DNA from: Pseudomonas frederiksbergensis
GTDB lineage: Bacteria > Pseudomonadota > Gammaproteobacteria > Pseudomonadales > Pseudomonadaceae
Reading direction: 5' to 3'
Length of the DNA stretch: 64,000 bases
Assembly (NCBI RefSeq): GCF_001952935.1
Contig: NZ_CP018319.1
Location: 4,484,001-4,548,000, forward strand
The notes under the pieces were generated by a model. That model was given only the letters and a program-made list of their open reading frames with translations. It was not told where the DNA came from and did no database searches. The number at the start of each line of letters is the position of its first letter. Within the stretch, counting starts at the first letter, position 1. Shown one piece after another: positions 55,073 to 63,881 of the stretch. Made by a program: the position numbers and the translations under genes.

Positions 55073-55654
55073 TTAAATGCCTGATTCGTTTTGTTCGCGG
55101 GCCAGGCGTCGTTCCTGGGCCTGCTTCTGCAAAATGTAGCGGGCCAGCAATTGGCGCTGGGCATCGGTCGGGTATTCGAACTCGGTGCCGACGTCGTAGC
55201 TGTCGCCTTTGCGATCGCAATGGGTGACGCGAGCCCGCAACAAGAGCCCGAGGGCTTGCGGCATCAGCACCAGTTTGATCGACAGGTGCGCGCCCTCGGC
55301 AATGGGGGTCGGATGTTGAAAGTCGATCCCGCCTTCGGAAATGATCACCGGCTGCGGTTCGCCGATCTGCCCGAGCACGGTGATGGCGATCACCTGGCTC
55401 AGCAAATCGATGCGTTTATTCTGGGATTTCAGGAACGCCGCGAGATTCCGGTCGCGCTCACTGATCTGACGCAACAGGTGCTGTGACTCGAATTCGCTCA
55501 GGTGCAGTTCGCTGAGCAAGTTGAACAGAGGGGAAGCATCCTGCAACACTTCCTGGCCTGCGGCTTCGGGAGCGGACAGGGGCCGAATTTCCAGTGCGAT
55601 CGTGTCCTCGATACGGTAGTATTCGCGGCGATCTTCTTCATCTAATGTCGACAT
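55073..55654 (-). CDS. PilZ-domain-like protein
   Basis: 193 residues. It starts with the PilZ-type RREYYRIED (residues 9-17) and has VIISEGGIDFQHP near 104, matching the R-x3-R and x-S-x2-G elements that bind cyclic di-GMP, although the second motif lacks the usual Asp/Asn. A helical segment (about 40-95) separates the two. It may respond to cyclic di-GMP, or be a non-binding relative. Divergent from lolC by 94 bases; the corresponding P. aeruginosa gene (PA2989, from memory) also lies here. Confidence 0.75.
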   Translation of the reverse strand: MSTLDEEDRREYYRIEDTIALEIRPLSAPEAAGQEVLQDASPLFNLLSELHLSEFESQHLLRQISERDRNLAAFLKSQNKRIDLLSQVIAITVLGQIGEPQPVIISEGGIDFQHPTPIAEGAHLSIKLVLMPQALGLLLRARVTHCDRKGDSYDVGTEFEYPTDAQRQLLARYILQKQAQERRLAREQNESGI

Positions 55655-55748
55655 GGCGAACCCATGGTAGCGGCGGTGGTCTGAGTGTAAAGCTGGTTAT
55701 CGACCCCCGCCACAAGGACGTTCCTTTTCCCTCCGAACAAGCCCCGAC

Positions 55749-56999
55749 ATGTTCAGACCTCTCTTCGTATTTATTGGCACGCGTTATACCCGTGCAAAGC
55801 GTCGCAATCATTTTGTGTCATTCATTTCCCTGACCTCGATGATCGGACTCGCCCTCGGCGTGGTCGTGATGATCGTGGTGCTGTCGGTCATGAACGGCTT
55901 CGATCATGAGATGCGCACCCGCGTGCTGGGCATGGTGCCCCACGCGACCATCGAGTCCGGTGAGCCGATCAGTGACTGGCAAAGCCTGGCCGCCAAGGTC
56001 AAGCAGAACCCGCAGGTGACGGCCGTGGCGCCGTTTACCCAGATGCAGGGGTTGCTGACCAATAACGGCAAGGTGTCCAAAGTCCTGCTCAATGCCATCG
56101 ACCCTGCGCTGGAGCGACAGGTCTCGATCATTGATAACTTCATGCAGCAGGGCAAGCTCGATGACCTGGCGCCGGGCAGTTTCGGCATCGTTATCGGTGA
56201 CAAGGCCGCGGCCAAGCTGGGTGCGGCGATCGGCGACAAGCTGACGTTCGTGGCGCCGGAAGTCACCGTGACCCCGGCCGGGATGTTCCCGCGCATGAAA
56301 CGCTTTACCGTGGTCGGCATCTTCCATGTCGGCGCCGGTGAACTGGACGGTTACCTGGGCATCACCAATCTGCAGGATCTGGCCAAATTGCATCGCTGGA
56401 AACCGGATCAGGTCCAGGGCATCCGCCTGAAATTCGACGACCTGTTCCAGGCGCCACGCGTGGCGTGGACCATCGCCCAGCAACTTGGCGAAGACCATTT
56501 CTATGCCCGCGACTGGACGCGCACCCACGGCAATCTGTATCAGGCGATCCGCATGGAAAAAGCCATGATCGGTTTGCTGTTGCTGCTGATCGTTGCGGTC
56601 GCGGCCTTCAATATCATTTCCACGCTGGTGATGGTGGTGAACGACAAGAAGGGCGACATCGCGATTCTGCGCACCCTGGGTTCCACGCCGGGGCAGATCA
56701 TGGCGATCTTCATGGTCCAGGGCACGGTCATTGGCGTGATCGGTACGCTGATCGGCGCTGTGGTCGGGATCTTCGCCGCGCTGAACGTCAGCGCCGCCAT
56801 CTCGGCCCTCGAAGGGCTGATCGGGCACAAATTCCTCAACGCCGACGTGTACTTCATCGATTACCTGCCGTCGCAAGTGCAGAGCCAGGATGTGTTGATG
56901 GTCTGCGCCGCCGCGTTGGTCCTGAGTTTCCTCGCCACCCTGTATCCAGCCTGGCGTGCCGCGCGCACCCAGCCTGCGGAGGCGCTACGTTATGAGTGA
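55749..56999 (+). CDS. lolC: Lipoprotein-releasing ABC permease LolC
   Basis: 416 residues. FtsX/LolE-type permease: first helix after MFRPLFVFIGTRYTRAKRRN at about 20-45, a large periplasmic domain (about 50-260), then three helices at the C-terminus including IGLLLLLIVAVAAFNIISTL. LolCDE moves lipoproteins from the inner membrane to LolA. It ends inside the lolD start (ATGAGTGA), so translation is coupled. Paralogous to lolE downstream; which of the two is LolC is assigned by order only. Confidence 0.92.
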   Translation: MFRPLFVFIGTRYTRAKRRNHFVSFISLTSMIGLALGVVVMIVVLSVMNGFDHEMRTRVLGMVPHATIESGEPISDWQSLAAKVKQNPQVTAVAPFTQMQGLLTNNGKVSKVLLNAIDPALERQVSIIDNFMQQGKLDDLAPGSFGIVIGDKAAAKLGAAIGDKLTFVAPEVTVTPAGMFPRMKRFTVVGIFHVGAGELDGYLGITNLQDLAKLHRWKPDQVQGIRLKFDDLFQAPRVAWTIAQQLGEDHFYARDWTRTHGNLYQAIRMEKAMIGLLLLLIVAVAAFNIISTLVMVVNDKKGDIAILRTLGSTPGQIMAIFMVQGTVIGVIGTLIGAVVGIFAALNVSAAISALEGLIGHKFLNADVYFIDYLPSQVQSQDVLMVCAAALVLSFLATLYPAWRAARTQPAEALRYE

Positions 57000-57690
57000 G
57001 TCGGGCATGAGTGATAAAGCAATCTTGAGCTGCCGCAACCTGGGCAAATCCTACGAGGAAGGCCCTGAGTCGGTAGAGGTTCTGGCCGGTCTGCAACTGG
57101 AGCTGCATCCGGGTGAGCGCGTGGCGATTGTCGGTACGTCGGGGTCGGGCAAAAGTACCTTGCTCAACTTGCTCGGCGGCCTCGATACTCCGACCAAGGG
57201 CAGCGTCTGGCTGGCCGGTGAAGAGCTGTCGGCGCTGAACGAAAAGTCTCGTGGTTTGCTGCGCAATCGGTCACTGGGTTTCGTTTACCAGTTCCACCAC
57301 TTGCTGCCTGAGTTCACCGCGCTGGAAAACGTCTGCATGCCGCTGCTGATCGGCAAGACGGCTATTCCTGAAGCGCGTCAGCGTGCGACGGCATTGCTGG
57401 AGCGGGTAGGGCTGGGCCATCGCCTGGAACACAAACCGGCCGAATTGTCCGGTGGTGAACGTCAGCGTGTGGCCATCGCCCGCGCCCTGGTGAACAAGCC
57501 AGGCCTGGTGATGCTCGACGAGCCGACCGGCAACCTCGATTCCCACACCGCCCAGGGCATTCAGGATTTGATGCTGGAACTCAGCACCTCGATGCGCACG
57601 GCGTTCCTGGTGGTGACTCACGACATGAACCTGGCTCGCCAGATGGATCGCGTCCTGCATCTGCAGGAAGGTTACCTGACGCCCATCTGA
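56992..57690 (+). CDS. lolD: Lipoprotein-releasing ABC ATPase LolD
   Basis: 232 residues from ATG 56992 (GGAGG 8 bases upstream); an ATG at 57007 is also used in annotations of homologues. Walker A GTSGSGKST, Q-loop FVYQFHHLLPEFTALENV, signature LSGGERQR, Walker B VMLDEPTGNLD. It powers LolC/E in extracting lipoproteins. Overlaps lolC by 8 bases. Confidence 0.95.
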   Translation: MSESGMSDKAILSCRNLGKSYEEGPESVEVLAGLQLELHPGERVAIVGTSGSGKSTLLNLLGGLDTPTKGSVWLAGEELSALNEKSRGLLRNRSLGFVYQFHHLLPEFTALENVCMPLLIGKTAIPEARQRATALLERVGLGHRLEHKPAELSGGERQRVAIARALVNKPGLVMLDEPTGNLDSHTAQGIQDLMLELSTSMRTAFLVVTHDMNLARQMDRVLHLQEGYLTPI

Positions 57691-57696
57691 TTGGCC

Positions 57697-57736
57697 GAAA
57701 CCCGGCGTGACTGAAAAGTACGCCGGGTCTCTTATT
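57697..57736 (+). terminator. Hairpin with T-rich tail between lolD and lolE
   Basis: Stem ACCCGGCGT / ACGCCGGGT (57700-57708 and 57720-57728), 11-base loop, then CTCTTATTTTTA. It is placed inside the lolCDE operon, where it could lower lolE expression. Confidence 0.6.
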
Positions 57737-57756
57737 TTTATACGGTGCCCCAGCGA

Positions 57757-59001
57757 ATGTTCAGACCGTTATCGATCTTTATCGGCGCGCGCTATACCCG
57801 CGCCAAGCGCCGCAATCGCTTTGTTTCCTTCATCTCGATGACCTCGATGATCGGTCTCGCCCTGGGCGTGCTGGCGATGATCGTGGTGCTGTCGGTGATG
57901 AACGGCTTCCAGCGCGAAATGAGCTCGCGCATCCTCGGCATGGTGCCTCATGCGACGATCGTTGGCGTCAATCCGATCGACGATTGGCAACCCGTCGCTG
58001 CGGCGGCCATGAAGAACCCGGAAGTGACGGCCGCCGTGCCGTTCACTGAGATGGAAGGCATGCTGTCCTATAAGGGGACGATGCAGCCGATCCAGGTCAG
58101 CGGCGTTGATCCGGCGCTCGAAGGCAAGGTGTCGATCGTTGCCCAGCACATTGTCCAGGGGCGTCTCGATGCCTTGAAGCCGGGTGAGTTCGGCGTGGTG
58201 ATCGGCGAGATCACGGCGCGCCGCTTCCGCTTGAACGTTGGCGACAAGATCACCCTGATCGTGCCGGAAATCAGCACTGCACCAGGTGGCATCACCCCGC
58301 GCATGCAGCGGTTGAACGTGGTCGGCGTGTTCAAGGTGGGCGCCGAGCTGGACGGTTCCATGGCGCTGATCCACGTGGCCGATGCCGCGCAGATGCAGCA
58401 CTGGGCGCCGAATCAGGTACAGAGCGTGCGCCTGGCGGTAAAGGATTTGTACGCTGCGCCGAAGGTTTCCAGCGATATTGCTGGCGGGCTGGGCAGCGCT
58501 TACAAGGCTGATGACTGGACTCACACCCAGGGCAGTCTGTTCAGTGCGATGAAGATGGAAAAAACCATGATCGGTTTGCTATTGCTGATGATCGTCGCCG
58601 TGGCGGCGTTCAACATCATCGCAACCCTGATCATGGTGGTGAACGACAAGGGCGCGGACATCGCGATCCTGCGGACCATCGGCGCCACGCCCCGACAGAT
58701 CATGGCGATCTTCATGGTGCAGGGCACCGTGATCGGGGTTGTCGGTACGTTGATTGGTGGCGTGCTTGGCGTGATTGCGGCGCTGAACGTCAGTGAACTG
58801 GTGGGCTGGATGGAGCGGGTCAGCGGTCAGCACATCTTCAGTTCAGACGTGTACTTCGTCAGTAACCTGCCTTCCGAACTGCAGGGTGCGGATGTGCTGT
58901 TGATCTGCTCCGCGGGGTTCATTCTGAGCTTCCTCGCCACCGTTTACCCGGCATGGCGTGCGGCGAAAGTCGAGCCGGCTACTGCGTTGCGGTATTCGTA
59001 A
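57757..59001 (+). CDS. lolE: Lipoprotein-releasing ABC permease LolE
   Basis: 414 residues from ATG 57757; a GTG at 57745 is the alternative, and neither has a strong ribosome site. Same layout as LolC, starting MFRPLSIFIGARYTRAKRRN, with a large periplasmic domain and the C-terminal helices (MIGLLLLMIVAVAAFNIIATL). Separated from lolD by a hairpin. Partner permease in the LolCDE complex. Confidence 0.92.
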   Translation: MFRPLSIFIGARYTRAKRRNRFVSFISMTSMIGLALGVLAMIVVLSVMNGFQREMSSRILGMVPHATIVGVNPIDDWQPVAAAAMKNPEVTAAVPFTEMEGMLSYKGTMQPIQVSGVDPALEGKVSIVAQHIVQGRLDALKPGEFGVVIGEITARRFRLNVGDKITLIVPEISTAPGGITPRMQRLNVVGVFKVGAELDGSMALIHVADAAQMQHWAPNQVQSVRLAVKDLYAAPKVSSDIAGGLGSAYKADDWTHTQGSLFSAMKMEKTMIGLLLLMIVAVAAFNIIATLIMVVNDKGADIAILRTIGATPRQIMAIFMVQGTVIGVVGTLIGGVLGVIAALNVSELVGWMERVSGQHIFSSDVYFVSNLPSELQGADVLLICSAGFILSFLATVYPAWRAAKVEPATALRYS

Positions 59002-59009
59002 GCCACCCA

Positions 59010-59122
59010 TGATCGTTCCCACGCTCTGTGTGGGAATGCCTCAGCGGACGCTCTGCGTTCGGCTTTGGATGGGACGCAGAGCGTCCCGGGCTGCATTCCC
59101 ACGCAGAGCGTGGGAACGATCA
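59010..59122. repeat. Nested palindromic repeat, family B copy 3
   Basis: Third copy of the element, with CTCTGTG/CTCTGCG variants. Its right arm overlaps the last three bases of cinS, including the stop codon. Confidence 0.88.
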
Positions 59123-60466
59123 GGTCCGCGGCAACTCAATCACAAACCTGGTCCACCCGTTATCCGATTCGCAATGAATCTGCCCGCCATGGGCGCGGAT
59201 GATCGACTGAGTGATCGCCAGCCCCAATCCCGCATGCTCACTACTGCCTTCCTGGCGCGCCGGATCAGCCCGGTAGAACCGATCAAACACTCGCGGCAGC
59301 AACGCCCGATCAATTCCGTCGCCGCTGTTCTCGACCGTCAGTCGCAATCCCTTTGGCTGATCAACAATCCGCACCCGAACCTCGCCTTCGACCGGCGTAA
59401 ACCGCAACGCATTGTCCAGCAAATTGGAGAGCGCCCGCCGCAACATGCTGCGATCACCTTCCATGCGCGCATTGCCTTCACGACTCAACCTGACTTGAGC
59501 GTCCTCCGCCAACGGTGCAAAAAACTCCAGCAACAGATCCGCTTCTTCCGCCAGCTCCAGCGGTTCACGCTTGGGCATCAACAACCCGTGGTCAGCCTTG
59601 GCCAGGTACAACATGTCGTTGACCAGTTGCGCCATCCATTGCAGTTCTTCGAGATTGCTGTGCAGTGCTTCGCGGTAATCTTCAATGGGGCGTGGGCGGG
59701 TGAGGGTGACCTGGGTGTGGGTCAACAGATTCGACAACGGTGTGCGCAATTCATGGGCGATATCGGCGGAGAAAGCCGAGAGCCGCTGAAAAGAGTCGTC
59801 GAGGCGTCCGAACATGGCGTTGAAGTTGTGGGCCATTTCCGCGAGTTCTGGCGGCATGTTTTCTTCAGGCAGGCGTGCATTGAGCGACTGCGCTGAAACG
59901 CCGCTGGCAACCGCACTCATGCGCCGCAACGGCCGCAACCCACTGCGCGCAGCCCAGGCCCCGAGCAGGGCGGTGGCCAGTGCCGACAAGCCGACTGTCA
60001 ACCAGATCAGGTGTTGCATGCGCTGCAGAAAGTGCTGGTGATGAGTGATGTCCAGCAGCAAGGTCAACTGCGGTGAGTCAGGTTTATCGAGGTACAACGG
60101 CGCGTTGAGGACGCGGTAGTCGGTGCCTTCGCTGCTCACCGTGGACAAGCCCGCCTGGGTCGGTAGTTCCTGGGGTAGGTGCGTCGAACTGTCATACCAG
60201 CGCTTGCCGTCGCTGCCGGTGATCCGCAGCGACAGATCAGCCTGTCGGCTCAATTCATCGGCCAGTTTGACTTCGCTTTCACTCGACTGAATGTCATGAA
60301 GTGCCCGACGCAGACCAATCAACTTGCCGTCCAGCAACTGCTGATCGAGTTCAACGAAATGCGCTTCGCTGGCCTGGCTGAACAACACCCCGGCGAACAG
60401 CGACACCACGGCGGTGCACGCCGCAAATAGCAGCGCCAGGCGACTGCTTAACGAAAGTCGACGCAT
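59120..60466 (-). CDS. cinS: Heavy-metal sensor histidine kinase (CinS/CopS type)
   Basis: 448 residues. Helices at about 9-29 and 152-172 bracket a periplasmic sensor rich in His (THHQHF). HAMP follows, then the H-box with His238 (SADIAHELRTP), N-box NLLDNALRFTP and G-box HAGLGLAITQS. It senses copper (or a similar metal) and phosphorylates the adjacent regulator. Start overlaps the cinR stop (TGATG). Naming follows the P. putida cin locus, with which the neighbourhood agrees. Confidence 0.88.
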   Translation of the reverse strand: MRRLSLSSRLALLFAACTAVVSLFAGVLFSQASEAHFVELDQQLLDGKLIGLRRALHDIQSSESEVKLADELSRQADLSLRITGSDGKRWYDSSTHLPQELPTQAGLSTVSSEGTDYRVLNAPLYLDKPDSPQLTLLLDITHHQHFLQRMQHLIWLTVGLSALATALLGAWAARSGLRPLRRMSAVASGVSAQSLNARLPEENMPPELAEMAHNFNAMFGRLDDSFQRLSAFSADIAHELRTPLSNLLTHTQVTLTRPRPIEDYREALHSNLEELQWMAQLVNDMLYLAKADHGLLMPKREPLELAEEADLLLEFFAPLAEDAQVRLSREGNARMEGDRSMLRRALSNLLDNALRFTPVEGEVRVRIVDQPKGLRLTVENSGDGIDRALLPRVFDRFYRADPARQEGSSEHAGLGLAITQSIIRAHGGQIHCESDNGWTRFVIELPRT

Positions 60467-61146
60467 CAGGCGGGGCGCTCTTCAAGGACGTAACCCATGC
60501 CGCGTACGGTGTGAATCAACTTGTTGGGGAATTCATCGTCGATCTTCAGGCGCAAGCGACGGATCGCCACTTCGATGACGTTGGTGTCACTGTCGAAGTT
60601 CATGTCCCAGACCTGGGAAGCGATCAACGACTTGGGCAGGACTTCGCCTTGCCTGCGCAGGAGCATTTCCAGCAGGGCGAACTCCTTGGCCGTCAGGTCG
60701 ATGCGCTGACCGTTGCGTTCGACCCGACGGCGGATCAGGTCAAGGCGCAAGTCCGCCAGTTGCAGGGTGGTTTCCTGAGGTGTGGCGTTGCCACGCCGCA
60801 ACAGGCTGCGGACCCGGGCCAGCAGTTCGGAGAAGGCGAACGGTTTGACCAGGTAGTCGTCGGCGCCCAATTCGAGGCCATGGACCCTGTCCTCCACCGC
60901 GTCACGCGCTGTCAGAAACAGTACCGGCGTGTCGAGGCCGGCACCGCGCACCGCTTGCAGGATCTGCCAGCCATCGCGACCGGGCAGCATCACATCGAGA
61001 ATCAGCAGCGCGTAATCGCCGGTCAGCGCCAGTTGCTGGCCGGTGCTGCCGTCCGCCACCAGTTCAGTGTTGAAACCGGCCTCGGTCAGGCCTTGGCGCA
61101 AGTAGTGGCCAGTTTTCGGTTGGTCTTCGACGATCAGCAGTTTCAT
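60466..61146 (-). CDS. cinR: Heavy-metal response regulator (CinR/CopR type)
   Basis: 226 residues. Receiver domain with Asp51 (ALLILDVMLPGRDG), Thr82-Ala and Lys104 (YLVKPF); OmpR-type winged helix at the C-terminus ending VIEVAIRRLRLKI and TVRGMGYVLEE. It should activate the divergent cupredoxin gene through the box at 61210-61224. No gene for PtrA, which I recall beside copR in P. aeruginosa, is seen here. Confidence 0.9.
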   Translation of the reverse strand: MKLLIVEDQPKTGHYLRQGLTEAGFNTELVADGSTGQQLALTGDYALLILDVMLPGRDGWQILQAVRGAGLDTPVLFLTARDAVEDRVHGLELGADDYLVKPFAFSELLARVRSLLRRGNATPQETTLQLADLRLDLIRRRVERNGQRIDLTAKEFALLEMLLRRQGEVLPKSLIASQVWDMNFDSDTNVIEVAIRRLRLKIDDEFPNKLIHTVRGMGYVLEERPA

Positions 61147-61209
61147 GGGCGACTCGAGGCAAATGGAACGAACGCTTTATACCGTGGACGGCGTTAATGC
61201 AGGTCAACC

Positions 61210-61224
61210 TGACAAAGTTGTAAT
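61210..61224. promoter_or_regulatory. CopR/CusR-type operator between cinR and cinA
   Basis: TGACAA-AG-TTGTAAT, close to the CusR/CopR box TGACAA-N2-TTGTCAT (one mismatch). It lies 64 bases before the cinR start and 78 before cinA, and is embedded in a longer palindrome with arms AACCTGACA / TGTCAGGTT (61206-61238). One site could serve both directions. Confidence 0.75.
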
Positions 61225-61301
61225 TTGCCTGTCAGGTTGCGGGCAGTCGCAGCAGTTTAGAGTTTTCCACAGGCTGAACCTTATCTTGTTGGAGTACGAC
61301 T

Positions 61302-61823
61302 ATGTTTTTGCGCAAATCACTGCTGTGCGTCGCGTGTCTGCTGGCGCTGAGCTCGCCGGCGTGGGCTGCCCCGGCGCATACCTACGACTTCGGCCATCCG
61401 GCCTCGGCGGCCAAGGCGACTCGTAGCGTTGAGTTCATCATGGGCGACATGTCGTTCACACCCAAGGCGATTGATATCAAGGCCGGTGAGACGGTTCGTT
61501 TTGTGTTGGTTAATAAAGGTCAGTTGTTGCACGAATTCAACCTCGGTGACGCGGCAATGCACGCCAAGCATCAGCAGGAAATGATGAAGATGCAGCAGAG
61601 CGGCATGCTGATGCCTACAGGTATGAAGGAAATGGACCACGGCGCCATGGCCGGTATGGGGCATGGAATGAAGCACGACGACCCCAACAGTGTGCTCGTC
61701 GAACCCGGCAAAACCGCCGAGCTGACCTGGACCTTCACCAAGGCCACCAACCTGGAATTCGCCTGCAACATCCCCGGTCATTACCAGGCCGGCATGGTCG
61801 GCAAGTTGACTGTCAGTCAGTAA
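61302..61823 (+). CDS. cinA: Copper-inducible methionine-rich cupredoxin (CinA type)
   Basis: 173 residues. Signal peptide to about Ala23 (SPAWA cleavage). Cupredoxin fold with copper ligands His77 (LLHEF), Cys155, His160 and Met165 (CNIPGHYQAGM). An inserted loop at 86-123 carries about eleven methionines plus histidines, as in P. putida CinA, fitting Cu(I) handling in the periplasm. Divergent from cinR and followed 61 bases later by queF. GGAG lies 9 bases before the ATG. Confidence 0.9.
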   Translation: MFLRKSLLCVACLLALSSPAWAAPAHTYDFGHPASAAKATRSVEFIMGDMSFTPKAIDIKAGETVRFVLVNKGQLLHEFNLGDAAMHAKHQQEMMKMQQSGMLMPTGMKEMDHGAMAGMGHGMKHDDPNSVLVEPGKTAELTWTFTKATNLEFACNIPGHYQAGMVGKLTVSQ

Positions 61824-61884
61824 GCACTCAAAGGCGGAAGCAAAGGCTGGTAGAATCCGCTGATTCTTCAGTCAGGTTTCCGCC

Positions 61885-62715
61885 ATGCATCCCGCAGCCG
61901 AACATTCGCCGCTGGGCAAATCCAGCGAATACATCGCCACCTACACGCCGTCCTTGCTGTTCCCGATCCCGCGCACCGCGAAATGGGCCGAGTTGGGCCT
62001 GACGGCTGAAACCCTGCCGTACAAGGGCGTGGATTTCTGGAACTGCTTCGAACTGTCGTGGCTGTTGCCGTCCGGCAAGCCAGTGGTGGCGATAGGCGAA
62101 TTCAGTATCCCGGCGGATTCGCCGAATATCATCGAATCGAAGTCGTTCAAGCTGTACCTCAACTCCTTGAACCAGACACCGTTTGCCGACACCGCGAGCC
62201 TTGAAGCGACATTGATCAAAGACCTGTCGGCTGCTGCCGGTAAACCGGTGGGCGTGCGGATTCGCAGCCTGAAGGACGTCGAGGCCGAAGGCGTCGTGGC
62301 GTTGCCGGGCGTGTGCATTGATGATCTGGATATCAGCGTCAGCAACTATGAGCATCCGCGTCCGGAACTGCTGCGTTGCGATGAATCGCGTATCGTGGAG
62401 GAGAGCGTGCACAGCCATTTGCTCAAATCCAACTGCCCGGTCACCAGCCAGCCGGACTGGGGCAGCGTGGCGGTGGAATACCGTGGCGCGGCGCTGGATC
62501 ACGCAAGTTTGCTGGAGTACATCGTGAGCTTCCGTCAGCACTCGGACTTTCATGAGCAGTGCGTGGAGCGGATCTTTCTCGACCTGCAGCGGTTGTTGAA
62601 ACCAGAGAAATTGACGGTGTATGCGCGGTATGTACGACGCGGAGGGTTGGACATCAACCCGTATCGCAGCACTGAAACCGTTCAACTGCCGAACCACCGG
62701 CTGGTCCGCCAATAA
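61885..62715 (+). CDS. queF: NADPH-dependent 7-cyano-7-deazaguanine reductase (QueF, CinQ in P. putida)
   Basis: 276 residues, the long two-domain QueF form. QueF signature ESKSFKLYLNS at 84-94, catalytic Cys184 and Asp191 in LKSNCPVTSQPDWG, and substrate-binding FHEQCVERI near 222-230. It reduces preQ0 to preQ1 on the way to queuosine in tRNA. In P. putida it is the second gene of the copper-induced cinAQ pair; here the 61-base gap and lack of terminator agree with co-transcription. The link between copper and tRNA modification is not understood. Confidence 0.93.
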   Translation: MHPAAEHSPLGKSSEYIATYTPSLLFPIPRTAKWAELGLTAETLPYKGVDFWNCFELSWLLPSGKPVVAIGEFSIPADSPNIIESKSFKLYLNSLNQTPFADTASLEATLIKDLSAAAGKPVGVRIRSLKDVEAEGVVALPGVCIDDLDISVSNYEHPRPELLRCDESRIVEESVHSHLLKSNCPVTSQPDWGSVAVEYRGAALDHASLLEYIVSFRQHSDFHEQCVERIFLDLQRLLKPEKLTVYARYVRRGGLDINPYRSTETVQLPNHRLVRQ

Positions 62716-62725
62716 AGATCTACGG

Positions 62726-62811
62726 TGGGAGCGGGCTTGCTCGCGAAGGGGCCGTCACATTCAACATCAATGGTGACTGACACTCCGCTTTCGCGAGCAA
62801 GCCCGCTCCCA
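62726..62811. repeat. REP pair downstream of queF
   Basis: 22-base perfect arms (62726-62747 and 62790-62811) with the core TGGGAGCGGGCTTGCTCGCG and a 42-base loop, the same loop size as at 9501-9620. Confidence 0.88.
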
Positions 62812-62841
62812 CAAGGGATTGCATTACAAATTCCGGATATG

Positions 62842-62874
62842 AAAAAGCCCCGTTATCACTAGCGGGGCTTTTTG
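62842..62874. terminator. Terminator between queF and the DUF4404 gene
   Basis: Stem AAAAAGCCCCG / CGGGGCTTTTT with a loop of about 10 bases, between converging genes. Confidence 0.9.
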
Positions 62875-62886
62875 TATTCGGAGGGT

Positions 62887-63150
62887 TCAGATCCCCATGT
62901 TAGCCAGGGCTTGCACGATATTGCGCAAGGTGCCAGCAAGGGTCGGGTGTTCGATTTCAAAGCGCTCGACGGCCAGGTTCACATTGTCGGCAAGGCTGGA
63001 GTCCTGGGTTTTGGTTTCAAGCTCCAGTTCCAGTTCGATCTGTTGCATCAGCGCGTGCAGGTCGTCGCGCTCGGCTTCGGTCAACGGTGGATTCTGTTCC
63101 AATTGCTCGCGCAGAGTATTGAGCTGTTGTTGCAGTTCGCGGGCAGGCAT
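62887..63150 (-). CDS. DUF4404 family protein
   Basis: 87 residues from ATG 63150 with AAGGAAG 6 bases upstream. Almost wholly helical and Glu/Leu-rich (ELQQQLNTLREQLEQNPPLTE), probably a coiled coil, with the conserved NVNLAVERFEIEHPTLAGTL in the second half. No known function. Small cytosolic protein found beside queF in other Pseudomonas, from memory. Confidence 0.82.
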   Translation of the reverse strand: MPARELQQQLNTLREQLEQNPPLTEAERDDLHALMQQIELELELETKTQDSSLADNVNLAVERFEIEHPTLAGTLRNIVQALANMGI

Positions 63151-63260
63151 GGCGTTCTTCCTTTTATCGATAGGCACTGGCATAGACCGCAGCAGCGCGC
63201 CAAAGGTCTATGGCTTGACCTTTAGATTAATCCACTCGCGCGCAACCTGCATGATCTCGA

Positions 63261-63881
63261 TCAGGGCTTTTCGCCCTTGAGCCGGCGCAGGCTGATATCG
63301 GCCAGGCAAGTGTCGAGTTCACCAAGGTGATCGATCACCGAATGCACGCCCAGACCGAACAGTTGCACTGTTGCCTTGCCGCGTTTGAATTCACGTTCCT
63401 GCTGCGTCAGCGCCTGCCATTCGTTGGGCGCCAGGCCGCAGAGTGAGCCGCAGGACGCCAGCCCAATCGTCCACAATCCGGCATTGAGCCCCGCTTGCAG
63501 CAATCGTGGTTCGCCGCTGACCAGCACGCAACCTTCCAGTCGTTCAACATTCAACGTCATCAGGGCTTGCCAGCAGGCGTGCGGTGCCGGCCATGGATTG
63601 TTTGTTTCGGGGTGTTGCGAGGGTTTGATCCATGAAGGCAAGGCAGAGGCCAGGGAGTGGCTGAGGGCAGGGGGGAGTTCATCGAGCCAGGCACAGGGAA
63701 TCTGCTGATGCTGCAAGCTGCGCAAGCTATCCAGGGCACCGGGCGTGGCCTCGGCGTGTATGGAAGAGGGGATGCCCTGTGCGCGTGTGCGAGCACCGAA
63801 ATCCACCAGGCAACCACTGAGACCGAACAGGACGGCGGTCAGGCTGGGCGCGATGTGGGGCAAGGTTTCGGCATGCGGCAT
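63261..63881 (-). CDS. Phosphonatase-like HAD protein lacking catalytic residues
   Basis: 206 residues. The first strand reads AVLFGLSGCLVDFG; active HAD enzymes have hhhDxDGTLVD here, so both aspartates are replaced (Gly and Ser). The C-terminal part LQAGLNAGLWTIGLASCGS matches phosphonoacetaldehyde hydrolases, but the motif IV acidic pair is replaced (VSGEP). It is therefore probably a pseudo-enzyme with a binding or regulatory role. Related to the PA2803-type protein near queF in P. aeruginosa, from memory. AGGGA precedes the ATG. Confidence 0.8.
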   Translation of the reverse strand: MPHAETLPHIAPSLTAVLFGLSGCLVDFGARTRAQGIPSSIHAEATPGALDSLRSLQHQQIPCAWLDELPPALSHSLASALPSWIKPSQHPETNNPWPAPHACWQALMTLNVERLEGCVLVSGEPRLLQAGLNAGLWTIGLASCGSLCGLAPNEWQALTQQEREFKRGKATVQLFGLGVHSVIDHLGELDTCLADISLRRLKGEKP

